Of a stretch of DNA of 5,085 nt, positions 1 through 5,085 are shown piece after piece. The stretch is taken from assembly GCA_020851615.1 (NCBI GenBank), contig JADZCL010000099.1:1-5085 (forward strand), given 5' to 3'. The notes under the pieces are model-generated. The model was not told the origin of the DNA. It worked only from the letters and a program-made list of their open reading frames with translations, and searched no databases. The DNA comes from Rubrivivax sp. (lineage in GTDB: Bacteria > Pseudomonadota > Gammaproteobacteria > Burkholderiales > Burkholderiaceae_C). The first letter of the stretch is position 1. The number at the start of each line of letters is the position of its first letter. The position numbers and the translations under genes were made by a program.

Positions 1-1233
1 GAGATCCTCTACGACGAGTCCGGCGCCGTTCGCGGCGTCGCAACGGGCAACGTGGGTATCGGAAAGGACGGGCAGCCTCACGAGGGGTTCCAGCTTGGCA
101 TGGAGCTGAGCGCCAAGTACACGATCTTTGCCGAGGGCTCGCGCGGACATCTGGGCAAGCAGCTCATCGCGCGCTACCGGCTCGACGAAGGGCGCGACCC
201 GCAGAGCTACGCGCTGGGCATCAAGGAACTGTGGGAGGTGCCCGCCGACAAGGCGCGCCCAGGGCTGGTCGTGCACACCGCGGGCTGGCCGATGGACGAG
301 AACACCTATGGCGGCGGTTTCCTCTATCACATGGAGGGCAACAAGGTCGCGCTGGGTTTCGTGACCGGGCTGGATTACCAGAACCCCTGGCTGAGCCCGT
401 TCGAGGAGATGCAGCGCTGGAAGACGCACCCCGCGGTGCGCGCGCACATCGAGGGCGGAAAGCGCATCGGCTACGGCGCGCGCGCCATTACCGCGGGTGG
501 CCTGCTGAGCCTGCCACGGCTCATCTTTGCCGGCGGAGCACTGGTGGGCTGCGACGCCGGCACACTGGACGCCTCACGCATCAAGGGCAGCCATGCGGCG
601 ATCAAGACCGGGATGCTCGCCGCCGAGGCCGCCGCCGCGGCCATTGCAGCCGGGCGCAGCGGCGACGTGCTGACCGCCTACCTGCAGGGCTTCGAGCGGA
701 GCTGGCTGCACACCGAACTGCACAAGGCGCGCAACTTCAAGCAGTGGTTCAAGTACGGCAACACCGTGGGCACCGTGATGACCGGCGTCGAGCGCTGGCT
801 GCTGCCCCGGCTCGGGATGGGCAGCCCGCCCTGGACGCGCCACCGCAAGACGCCCGATCACCTCCGGCTGCATGCGGCCAGCCAGGTCGAACCCATCCCC
901 TACCCCAAGCCCGACGGCGTGCTGACCTTCGACCGCCTGAGCTCGGTCTTCATCAGCAACACCAACCACGAGGAGAACCAGCCCGCCCACCTGACGCTCA
1001 CGGATCCGTCGGTGCCGGTGGCGGTGAACCTCGCGAAGTACGCCGGCCCCGAGAGCCGCTACTGCCCGGCCGGCGTCTACGAGTTCGTGAAGGACGAGGA
1101 CGGCCGCGACCGCGAGGTCATCAACGCGCAGAACTGCCTGCACTGCAAGACCTGCGACATCAAGGACCCGACGCAGAACATCGTCTGGGTCGCCCCCGAG
1201 GGCGGCGGCGGGCCGAACTACGCGGGGATGTGA
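1..1233 (+). CDS. Electron transfer flavoprotein-ubiquinone oxidoreductase (ETF-QO), C-terminal part, 5' end outside window
   Basis: ETF-QO is a membrane-associated FAD and 4Fe-4S enzyme that takes electrons from reduced ETF, fed by acyl-CoA and other dehydrogenases, and reduces ubiquinone. The frame is open from base 1 and ends at TGA 1231-1233, giving 410 residues. The family is about 550 residues, so roughly the first 140, including the N-terminal FAD-binding GxGxxG motif, lie off the left edge. The GTG at 52 is internal, not a start. Family hallmarks seen here (numbered within the fragment) are GFQLGMEL with FAEGSRGHLGKQL near residues 26-50, the ENTYGGGFLYH stretch at 100-110 in the quinone-binding region, GARA at 159-162, and GGALVGCDAG at 178-187 followed by SRIKGSH. 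The ferredoxin-like C-terminus holds the four cluster ligands C355, C379, C382 and C385, and the protein ends in GGGGPNYAGM, typical of the family. Nothing is broken in the visible part. It converges with the hydratase-like gene across a short palindrome. Confidence 0.97.
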   Translation, partial: EILYDESGAVRGVATGNVGIGKDGQPHEGFQLGMELSAKYTIFAEGSRGHLGKQLIARYRLDEGRDPQSYALGIKELWEVPADKARPGLVVHTAGWPMDENTYGGGFLYHMEGNKVALGFVTGLDYQNPWLSPFEEMQRWKTHPAVRAHIEGGKRIGYGARAITAGGLLSLPRLIFAGGALVGCDAGTLDASRIKGSHAAIKTGMLAAEAAAAAIAAGRSGDVLTAYLQGFERSWLHTELHKARNFKQWFKYGNTVGTVMTGVERWLLPRLGMGSPPWTRHRKTPDHLRLHAASQVEPIPYPKPDGVLTFDRLSSVFISNTNHEENQPAHLTLTDPSVPVAVNLAKYAGPESRYCPAGVYEFVKDEDGRDREVINAQNCLHCKTCDIKDPTQNIVWVAPEGGGGPNYAGM

Positions 1234-1238
1234 GCGCG

Positions 1239-1273
1239 GCTCTCCCGCCCCGCGGGAGAGTGCCGGGGTGAGG
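1239..1273. repeat. REP-like palindrome with GGGGTGAGGG tail between convergent genes; possible bidirectional terminator
   Basis: CTCTCCCGC (1240-1248) and GCGGGAGAG (1252-1260) form a perfect 9-bp stem with a 3-nt CCC loop, followed by GGGGTGAGGG (1265-1274). This hairpin-plus-tail wording resembles, from memory, a short palindromic element scattered between genes in Betaproteobacteria; that was not checked by search. It starts 6 bp after the ETF-QO stop and lies 33 bp beyond the stop of the opposing hydratase-like gene, so a transcript from either side would fold it. There is no U-tract on either strand, so classical intrinsic termination is uncertain. Protection of transcript ends or an attenuating role is equally possible. 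Confidence 0.65.
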
Positions 1274-1293
1274 GTGCCGCCGCGCCGCCAGCG

Positions 1294-2070
1294 CTACCAG
1301 TTCGGCTTGCGCTTGTCGATGAAGGCCTGCACGCCTTCGAGCGCGGCCTCGTCCATCATGTTGCAGGCCATGATCTCGCCGGCGTCGGCGTAGGCGTCGG
1401 CGATGCCCTTCTCGAGCTGGCGGTAGAACAGCCCCTTGCCGGCGGCGATCGCCACGCGCGGCTTGGCGACGATGCTCGCCACGAGGCGCTCGACCTCGGC
1501 GTCGAGCTGCTCGGGCGGCGCGACGCGGTTGACGAGACCCTTGATACGCGCCTCCTCGGCGCCGATGAACTCGCCGGTGACGAGCATCTCGAAGGCCTGC
1601 TTGCGCGAGAGATTGCGCGAGAGCGCGACGCCCGGCGTGCTGCAGAAGAGCCCGAGGTTGACGCCGCTGACCGCAAAGCGCGCGTCGCTCGCTGCGACCG
1701 CGAGGTCGCACGTCGCCACGAGCTGGCAGCCCGCGGCCGTGGCGATGCCGTGCACGCGCGCGATCACCGGCACCGGCAGGCGCTGCACCGTCAGCATCAC
1801 GCGCGCGCACTGGCCGAAGAGCTTGCGGTAGTAGTCCATCGAGGGCTCGGCGCGCATCTCGCGCAGATCGTGCCCGGCGCAGAAGGCGCGCCCCGCGGCG
1901 GCGATGACGATCGCCCGCACCGCGGCGTCGCCGGCCAGTGCGTCGAGGCCGTCCTGCAGCGCCGAGAGCATCGCCTCGGACAAGGCGTTGAAGGCCTGCG
2001 GCCGGTTCATCGTCAGCGTGACGACGCCGCGGTCGTCGCGGGTCTGCAGCAGCAGCGGCTCTTCGCTCAT
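1294..2070 (-). CDS. Enoyl-CoA hydratase/isomerase-family protein, ECHDC3-like, catalytic glutamates absent
   Basis: A 258-residue crotonase-fold protein, the usual single-domain length. The start ATG (2068-2070) is chosen because the N-terminus from MSEEPLLL runs straight into the family's first strand and TMNRPQAFNAL (20-30), and because a GGAG lies at a good distance upstream. The open frame continues a further 101 codons into the ligase gene, but that part has no crotonase features. The oxyanion-hole segment AFCAGHDL is at 62-69 and the second conserved block IATAAGCQLVATCDLAVAA is at 109-127. Where rat mitochondrial hydratase has Glu144 and Glu164, this protein has Gln116 and Gly136, at the same spacing of 20. 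The block GVNLGLFCSTPGVAL (136-150) and the ending IDKRKPNW match the ECHDC3 (enoyl-CoA hydratase domain-containing 3) group as I recall it. It probably binds an acyl-CoA in the cytosol, but ordinary hydration of enoyl-CoA is doubtful and the reaction is unknown. It is probably co-transcribed with the acyl-CoA ligase 65 bp upstream. Confidence 0.93.
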   Translation of the reverse strand: MSEEPLLLQTRDDRGVVTLTMNRPQAFNALSEAMLSALQDGLDALAGDAAVRAIVIAAAGRAFCAGHDLREMRAEPSMDYYRKLFGQCARVMLTVQRLPVPVIARVHGIATAAGCQLVATCDLAVAASDARFAVSGVNLGLFCSTPGVALSRNLSRKQAFEMLVTGEFIGAEEARIKGLVNRVAPPEQLDAEVERLVASIVAKPRVAIAAGKGLFYRQLEKGIADAYADAGEIMACNMMDEAALEGVQAFIDKRKPNW

Positions 2071-2076
2071 CGGTCG

Positions 2077-2082
2077 TTCTCC
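2077..2082 (-). promoter_or_regulatory. Ribosome binding site of the hydratase-like gene
   Basis: On the minus strand GGAGAA (GGAG at 2079-2082) precedes the ATG, with 8 nt between GGAG and the start codon. It is the clearest Shine-Dalgarno match in the window and decides the start of the hydratase-like gene against the longer open frame that reaches back into the ligase gene. Confidence 0.7.
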
Positions 2083-2135
2083 GGTCACGCCCACGCCGGG
2101 CCCGTGGATGCCATCGTAGCGCGCGCGGCGGCGCT

Positions 2136-3782
2136 TCACTCGATCGCCGAACGGCTGCGCGCGCGCTCGCGCAGCTGGAACTTCTGGATCTTGCCCGTGC
2201 TCGTCTTGGGGATCGGCTCGAAGCGGATCTCCCTGGGCACCTTGTAGCCGGCCAGCAGGCCCTTGCAGTGGGTGATCAGCTCGGCCGCCGTCACGCTGGC
2301 CCCGGGCCGGGTCTCGACGAAGGCCACCGGCGATTCGCCCCACTTCGGGTCGGGGCGGGCGACCACCGCGCATGCCAGCACCGCCGGGTGGCGGTAGAGC
2401 GCATCCTCGACCTCGATCGAGCTGATGTTCTCGCCGCCGCTGATGATGATGTCCTTGCTGCGGTCCTTGATCTTCACGTAGCGGTCGCTCTCCAGCACCG
2501 CCAGGTCGCCGGTATGGAACCAGCCCCCTTCGAAGGCCTTGTCGGTAGCGGCCGGGTTCTTCAGGTAGCCCTTCATCACGATGTTGCCGCGGAACATGAT
2601 CTCGCCCATGGTCTGGCCATCAGGCGGTACCTCGGCCATCGTCTGCGGGTCCATCACCGTCATGGCTTCCTGCATGGCGTAGCGCACGCCCTGGCGCCCG
2701 TTCAGCCGCGTCTGCTCGGACAGGCTCTGCGTGGCCCAGTCGTCGCGCTTGACCGCCACGCTGGCCGGCCCGTAGACCTCGGTGAGGCCGTAGACGTGGG
2801 TGATGTCGAAGCCGATCCCCGCCATGCCCTCGATCATCGAGGCCGGCGGCGCGGCCCCCGCAACCATGCCGCGCACCTTCTGCGGGATGCCCTCGCGCCA
2901 CTCGGGCGGCGCGCTGAGGATCAGGTTGTGCACGATGGGCGCGGCGCAGTAGTGGTCGGCACCGTGCTCACGCATCGCGTCCAGCATCGCCTTCGCCTCG
3001 ACGCGGCGCAGGCACACGTGCGTGCCACCCAGCAGCGCGATCGTCCAGGGGAAGCACCAGCCGTTGCAGTGGAACATCGGCAGCGTCCAGAGATACTTCG
3101 CGAAGTGCGGCATGGTCCAGGTGGCCGCGTTGCAGACCGCGTTCAGATAGGCGCCGCGGTGGTGGGTGACGACGCCCTTGGGGTCGCCAGTGGTGCCGCT
3201 GGTATAGCTGACGGCGATCGCATCCCACTCGTCGGCTGGGCCCTCCAGCCGCGCCAGCGGGGGGTGTGCCGCCAGCAAGTCCTCGTACTCGTGGTTGCCC
3301 ACGCGCTCGCCGGCACCGTCGTATTCGCTGTCGCAGACGTCGATGACTTGCAGCGTGCGGCCGTGCTCGCGCTGCAGTCGAGCCAGCGCCTCGGCCATCG
3401 CGGGAGCGAACTCGCGGTCGGTGATCAGCACGCTGGCCTCGCAATGGTTCATCTGCCAGGCCAGCAATGGCGCGTCCAGCCGGGTGTTCAGGGTGTTGAG
3501 CACGGCGCCCAGCGCCGGCACGGCGTAGTGCACCTCGACCATCTCCGGGGTGTTGGGCAGCATCACGCTGACCGTGCTGCCGCAGCCGACGCCCATTGCG
3601 CGCAGGGCCGCAGCCAGGCGTGCCGTGCGCTCGCGCACCTGGGCCCAGCTGTAGCGACGCTGGCCGTGGACGACGGCGGGCAGGTCGCCGAAGACCTCGG
3701 CGCTGCGCTCGATGAAACTGACCGGGCTCAGCGCAACATGGTTTGCCGACTGCCGATCCAGGTGCTGCTCGTAGATGTTCAT
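2136..3782 (-). CDS. Acyl-CoA synthetase (AMP-forming; fatty or organic acid--CoA ligase)
   Basis: A complete 548-residue member of the adenylate-forming (ANL) superfamily: it activates a carboxylic acid with ATP to an acyl-adenylate and transfers it to CoA. The ATP-binding loop YTSGTTGDPKG is at 193-203, the second adenylate motif YGLTEVYGP at 331-339, and FHTGDL at 422-427. The hinge DRSKDIIISGGENIS is at 440-454, and the C-terminal PKTSTGK at 525-531 supplies catalytic Lys531. All key residues are present. No signal peptide or membrane segment is visible, so it should be cytosolic. General appearance resembles the medium-chain/DmdB-like branch rather than long-chain FadD, but the substrate cannot be read from sequence alone. 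The ATG at 3780-3782 gives the usual N-terminus for this group (about 40 residues before the first conserved strand). The upstream Shine-Dalgarno is weak: only GAG, 7 nt before the start. It is divergent from the ABC transporter genes and leads the hydratase-like gene, with no obvious terminator in the 65-bp gap. Confidence 0.96.
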   Translation of the reverse strand: MNIYEQHLDRQSANHVALSPVSFIERSAEVFGDLPAVVHGQRRYSWAQVRERTARLAAALRAMGVGCGSTVSVMLPNTPEMVEVHYAVPALGAVLNTLNTRLDAPLLAWQMNHCEASVLITDREFAPAMAEALARLQREHGRTLQVIDVCDSEYDGAGERVGNHEYEDLLAAHPPLARLEGPADEWDAIAVSYTSGTTGDPKGVVTHHRGAYLNAVCNAATWTMPHFAKYLWTLPMFHCNGWCFPWTIALLGGTHVCLRRVEAKAMLDAMREHGADHYCAAPIVHNLILSAPPEWREGIPQKVRGMVAGAAPPASMIEGMAGIGFDITHVYGLTEVYGPASVAVKRDDWATQSLSEQTRLNGRQGVRYAMQEAMTVMDPQTMAEVPPDGQTMGEIMFRGNIVMKGYLKNPAATDKAFEGGWFHTGDLAVLESDRYVKIKDRSKDIIISGGENISSIEVEDALYRHPAVLACAVVARPDPKWGESPVAFVETRPGASVTAAELITHCKGLLAGYKVPREIRFEPIPKTSTGKIQKFQLRERARSRSAIE

Positions 3783-3977
3783 GCCAGGGCTCGTCAGTCA
3801 GTCAGTCAGGGTGTGGGCGGCGGGGCGGGGGCGCCGCGCCCCGGCTGCAGCCGATGATCTGCCGGCCATCGCGTTCGCGCTTAAGCACAAACCCGGGCGT
3901 GGCGCATCAGCCGCAGCCCGAATAATGCCCCCAGCGCGCAGCTGGGCGCGACCGCCGCCATTTCGCAAACCCCTACG
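3783..3977. promoter_or_regulatory. Divergent intergenic region, presumed promoters for the ligase and ABC transporter operons
   Basis: These 195 bp separate two divergent starts, so they should carry promoters for both directions. The ligase side is very G/C-rich, with an imperfectly GC-only stem formed by CGGGGCG (3821-3827) and CGCCCCG (3837-3843). Toward the transporter side are the 8-bp palindrome GCTTAAGC (3879-3886) and AATAAT (3921-3926), one mismatch from a sigma-70 -10 box on the plus strand but without a recognisable -35 at standard spacing. A 6-bp inverted repeat CCCAGC/GCTGGG (3930-3946, 5-nt loop) follows. No Shine-Dalgarno is evident before the ATG at 3978. No known regulator site was recognised; the roles given are inference from position. 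Confidence 0.4.
3793..3809. repeat. Tetranucleotide tandem repeat, (GTCA)4
   Basis: Four perfect GTCA units followed by one further G lie 10 bp upstream of the ligase start codon, on the minus strand reading as TGAC units. They sit just upstream of its weak GAG ribosome-binding site, so they would probably be in the mRNA leader. The repeat is non-coding on both strands. Four copies is short for an actively slipping microsatellite, so an effect on expression is only a possibility. Confidence 0.8.
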
Positions 3978-4754
3978 ATGTCCGCCGATGTGATCCTCGA
4001 GACCCGGGGCCTGTTGAAGGATTTCAACGGCTTCGTGGCAGTCGACAACGTCGACCTGAAGGTCCGCCGCGGCTCCATCCACGCCCTCATCGGCCCCAAC
4101 GGCGCGGGCAAGACAACCTGCTTCAACCTGCTGACCAAGTTCCACGAGCCCACGCGCGGGCAGATCCTGTTCGAGGGCGTGGACATCACGAAGGAGAAGC
4201 CGGCGCAGGTGGCTCGCCGCGGCATGGTGCGCTCGTTCCAGATCTCCTCGACCTTCCCGCGCATGACAGCGCTCGAGAACGTGCGCGTGGCGCTGCAACC
4301 CACGCTGGGTACGGCGTTCAACTTCTGGCAGTCCTCGCGTACGCTGGCCCAGCTCGACGGCCGCTGCATGGAACTGCTGGACCACGTCGGGTTGGCCGAG
4401 TTCGCCGCGTTGCCCGCGGTCGAGCTGCCCTACGGCCGCAAGCGTGCGCTCGAGATCGCGACCACCCTGGCCATGGATCCCAAGGTGATGTTGCTGGACG
4501 AACCCACGCAGGGCATGGGCCACGAGGACGTTGAAATGGTGACGCAGCTGATCCGCAAGGTGGCTGCCAACCGGACCATCCTGATGGTCGAGCACAACAT
4601 GGGGGTTGTCGGCAGCATCGCCGACACCATCACGGTGCTGCAATTCGGGCGCGTGATCGCCGAGGGGCCCTACGCCGAGGTGTCACGCAACCCGCAGGTC
4701 CTGCAGGCCTACATGGGCAGCGCCGAAGAAGAGCTGCAAGGCGCGGGCGCCTGA
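3978..4754 (+). CDS. livG: ABC transporter ATP-binding protein, LivG type (branched-chain amino acid/HAAT family importer)
   Basis: A complete 258-residue nucleotide-binding subunit, the normal length for LivG. It would sit on the cytoplasmic face of an importer of the branched-chain amino acid family, paired with a LivF subunit on two LivH/LivM-type permeases, and hydrolyse ATP to drive uptake. Walker A GPNGAGKTT is at 39-47 with Lys45 intact, Q-loop Gln88 lies in RSFQIS, Walker B VMLLDEP is at 170-176 with catalytic Glu175, and the H-loop His206 is in VEHNM. The signature motif is LPYGRKR (150-156); the E. coli LivG equivalent reads LAYGQQR. The N-terminus MSADVILETRGLLKDFNGF fits the group, which supports the ATG at 3978 despite the lack of a visible ribosome-binding site. 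The LivF-type gene starts 14 bp after its stop, so the two form an operon. The symbol denotes the family: the real substrate may be another amino acid, an amide or an aromatic or aliphatic acid, as the neighbouring ligase hints. Confidence 0.94.
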   Translation: MSADVILETRGLLKDFNGFVAVDNVDLKVRRGSIHALIGPNGAGKTTCFNLLTKFHEPTRGQILFEGVDITKEKPAQVARRGMVRSFQISSTFPRMTALENVRVALQPTLGTAFNFWQSSRTLAQLDGRCMELLDHVGLAEFAALPAVELPYGRKRALEIATTLAMDPKVMLLDEPTQGMGHEDVEMVTQLIRKVAANRTILMVEHNMGVVGSIADTITVLQFGRVIAEGPYAEVSRNPQVLQAYMGSAEEELQGAGA

Positions 4755-4768
4755 GCGCTGCACGAGTC

Positions 4769-5085
4769 ATGAGCGCAAGCACCCCCGCGATCGAGTTCCG
4801 CGATGTCCACACCTGGTACGGTGAGTCGCACATCCTGCATGGCGTGAACCTGCGCGTGGGCAGGGGCGAGGTCGTCAGCCTGCTGGGCCGCAACGGCGCC
4901 GGTCGCACGACCAGCCTGCGGGCGCTGATGGGTCTGGTGGGCAAGCGCACCGGCTCCATCCACGTCAACGGCGTCGACACCGTGCGCATGCCCCCGCACC
5001 GCATCGCACACCTGGGCGTGGGCTACTGCCCGGAGGAGCGCGGCATCCTCGCCTCGCTGAGCTGCGAGGAGAACCTGCTGCTGCC
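4769..5085 (+). CDS. livF: ABC transporter ATP-binding protein, LivF type, N-terminal part, 3' end outside window; Walker A Lys replaced by Arg
   Basis: The ATG at 4769 opens 105 codons and runs off the right edge with no stop; LivF proteins are about 235-250 residues, so over half is missing. This is the second ATPase of the importer whose LivG-type subunit precedes it by 14 bp. The start IEFRDVHTWYGESHILHGVNLRV is the usual LivF beginning (WYG at 16-18). Walker A reads GRNGAGRTT at 40-48: the normally invariant phosphate-binding lysine is Arg46 (codon CGC, 4904-4906). The rest of the motif is intact. The Q-loop region reads GYCPEERGI with Glu89 at the usual Gln position, as is frequent in LivF proteins, followed by LSCEENLLL at 97-105. 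Signature, Walker B and H-loop are beyond the window, so catalytic competence cannot be judged. The Shine-Dalgarno is poor. Permease and solute-binding genes would be expected further right, but none is seen here. Confidence 0.93.
   Translation, partial: MSASTPAIEFRDVHTWYGESHILHGVNLRVGRGEVVSLLGRNGAGRTTSLRALMGLVGKRTGSIHVNGVDTVRMPPHRIAHLGVGYCPEERGILASLSCEENLLL

Noticed and set aside
52..54. GTG at 52 as start codon of the ETF-QO gene
   Set aside because: The frame is open to base 1 and the residues before it (EILYDESGAVRGVATGN) match the interior of ETF-QO, so the gene begins outside the window.
574..1143. Open frame of 189 codons on the - strand opposite the ETF-QO gene
   Set aside because: Low-complexity composition and no domain; the + strand encodes an unambiguous ETF-QO with all four cluster cysteines.
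2091..2107. Short inverted repeat CCACG/CGTGG between the ligase and hydratase-like genes as a terminator
   Set aside because: Only a 5-bp stem with a 7-nt loop and no U-tract; expected by chance in sequence of this composition.
2071..2373. N-terminal extension of the hydratase-like protein by 101 residues
   Set aside because: It overlaps the 3' end of the ligase gene in another frame, has no crotonase features, and a good ribosome-binding site precedes the internal ATG at 2070.
3821..3843. GC-only stem CGGGGCG/CGCCCCG upstream of the ligase as a riboswitch or attenuator
   Set aside because: A single 7-bp stem in near-pure G/C sequence is not specific; no terminator/antiterminator pair, leader peptide or known riboswitch core was seen.
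2268..3857. Long open frame of 529 codons on the + strand, antisense to the acyl-CoA synthetase gene
   Set aside because: It is rich in Arg, His, Val, Ala and Gly with no recognisable domain, as expected opposite a high-GC gene. The minus-strand frame has all adenylate-forming motifs.
3798..4643. Open frame of 281 codons on the - strand covering the divergent intergenic region and the LivG-type gene
   Set aside because: His/Arg/Gly/Ala-rich antisense shadow of the ATPase, with no family resemblance. It runs across the promoter region only because G/C-rich sequence lacks stop codons.

Overview
The window looks like an ordinary chromosomal stretch from a high-GC betaproteobacterium, most likely Burkholderiales. 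This is inferred from the strong G/C bias at third codon positions, from protein wording that resembles Comamonadaceae-type orthologues from memory, and from a palindrome of a kind common between genes in that group. I ran no database search. No mobile element, phage gene, CRISPR array, tRNA or rRNA is visible.

Layout, left to right. (1) Positions 1-1233, + strand: the last 410 residues of electron transfer flavoprotein-ubiquinone oxidoreductase (ETF-QO), complete at its C-terminal 4Fe-4S domain but cut by the left edge. (2) Positions 1240-1260: a perfect 9-bp palindrome with a GGGGTGAGGG tail, lying between the convergent gene ends. (3) Positions 1294-2070, - strand: an enoyl-CoA hydratase/isomerase-family protein of the ECHDC3 type that lacks both classical catalytic glutamates. 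(4) Positions 2136-3782, - strand: a complete acyl-CoA synthetase (AMP-forming), 65 bp upstream of gene 3 and probably co-transcribed with it. (5) Positions 3783-3977: a 195-bp divergent intergenic region with a (GTCA)4 repeat and possible promoter elements. (6) Positions 3978-4754, + strand: a LivG-type ABC transporter ATPase. (7) From 4769 to the right edge, + strand: the first 105 codons of a LivF-type ABC ATPase, whose Walker A lysine is replaced by arginine.

The genes suggest a common theme of organic acid catabolism. A branched-chain-amino-acid-type (HAAT) ABC importer, of which only the two ATPases are seen, would take up a carboxylate or amino-acid-like substrate. The acyl-CoA ligase would activate an acid to its CoA thioester. 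The crotonase-fold protein would act on an acyl-CoA. ETF-QO would pass electrons from acyl-CoA dehydrogenases, through ETF, to ubiquinone. That these parts share one substrate is inference from gene neighbourhood.

I found no sign of a new multi-gene system. The points most worth a second look are the Walker A Lys-to-Arg change in the LivF-type ATPase and the loss of both catalytic glutamates in the hydratase-like protein.
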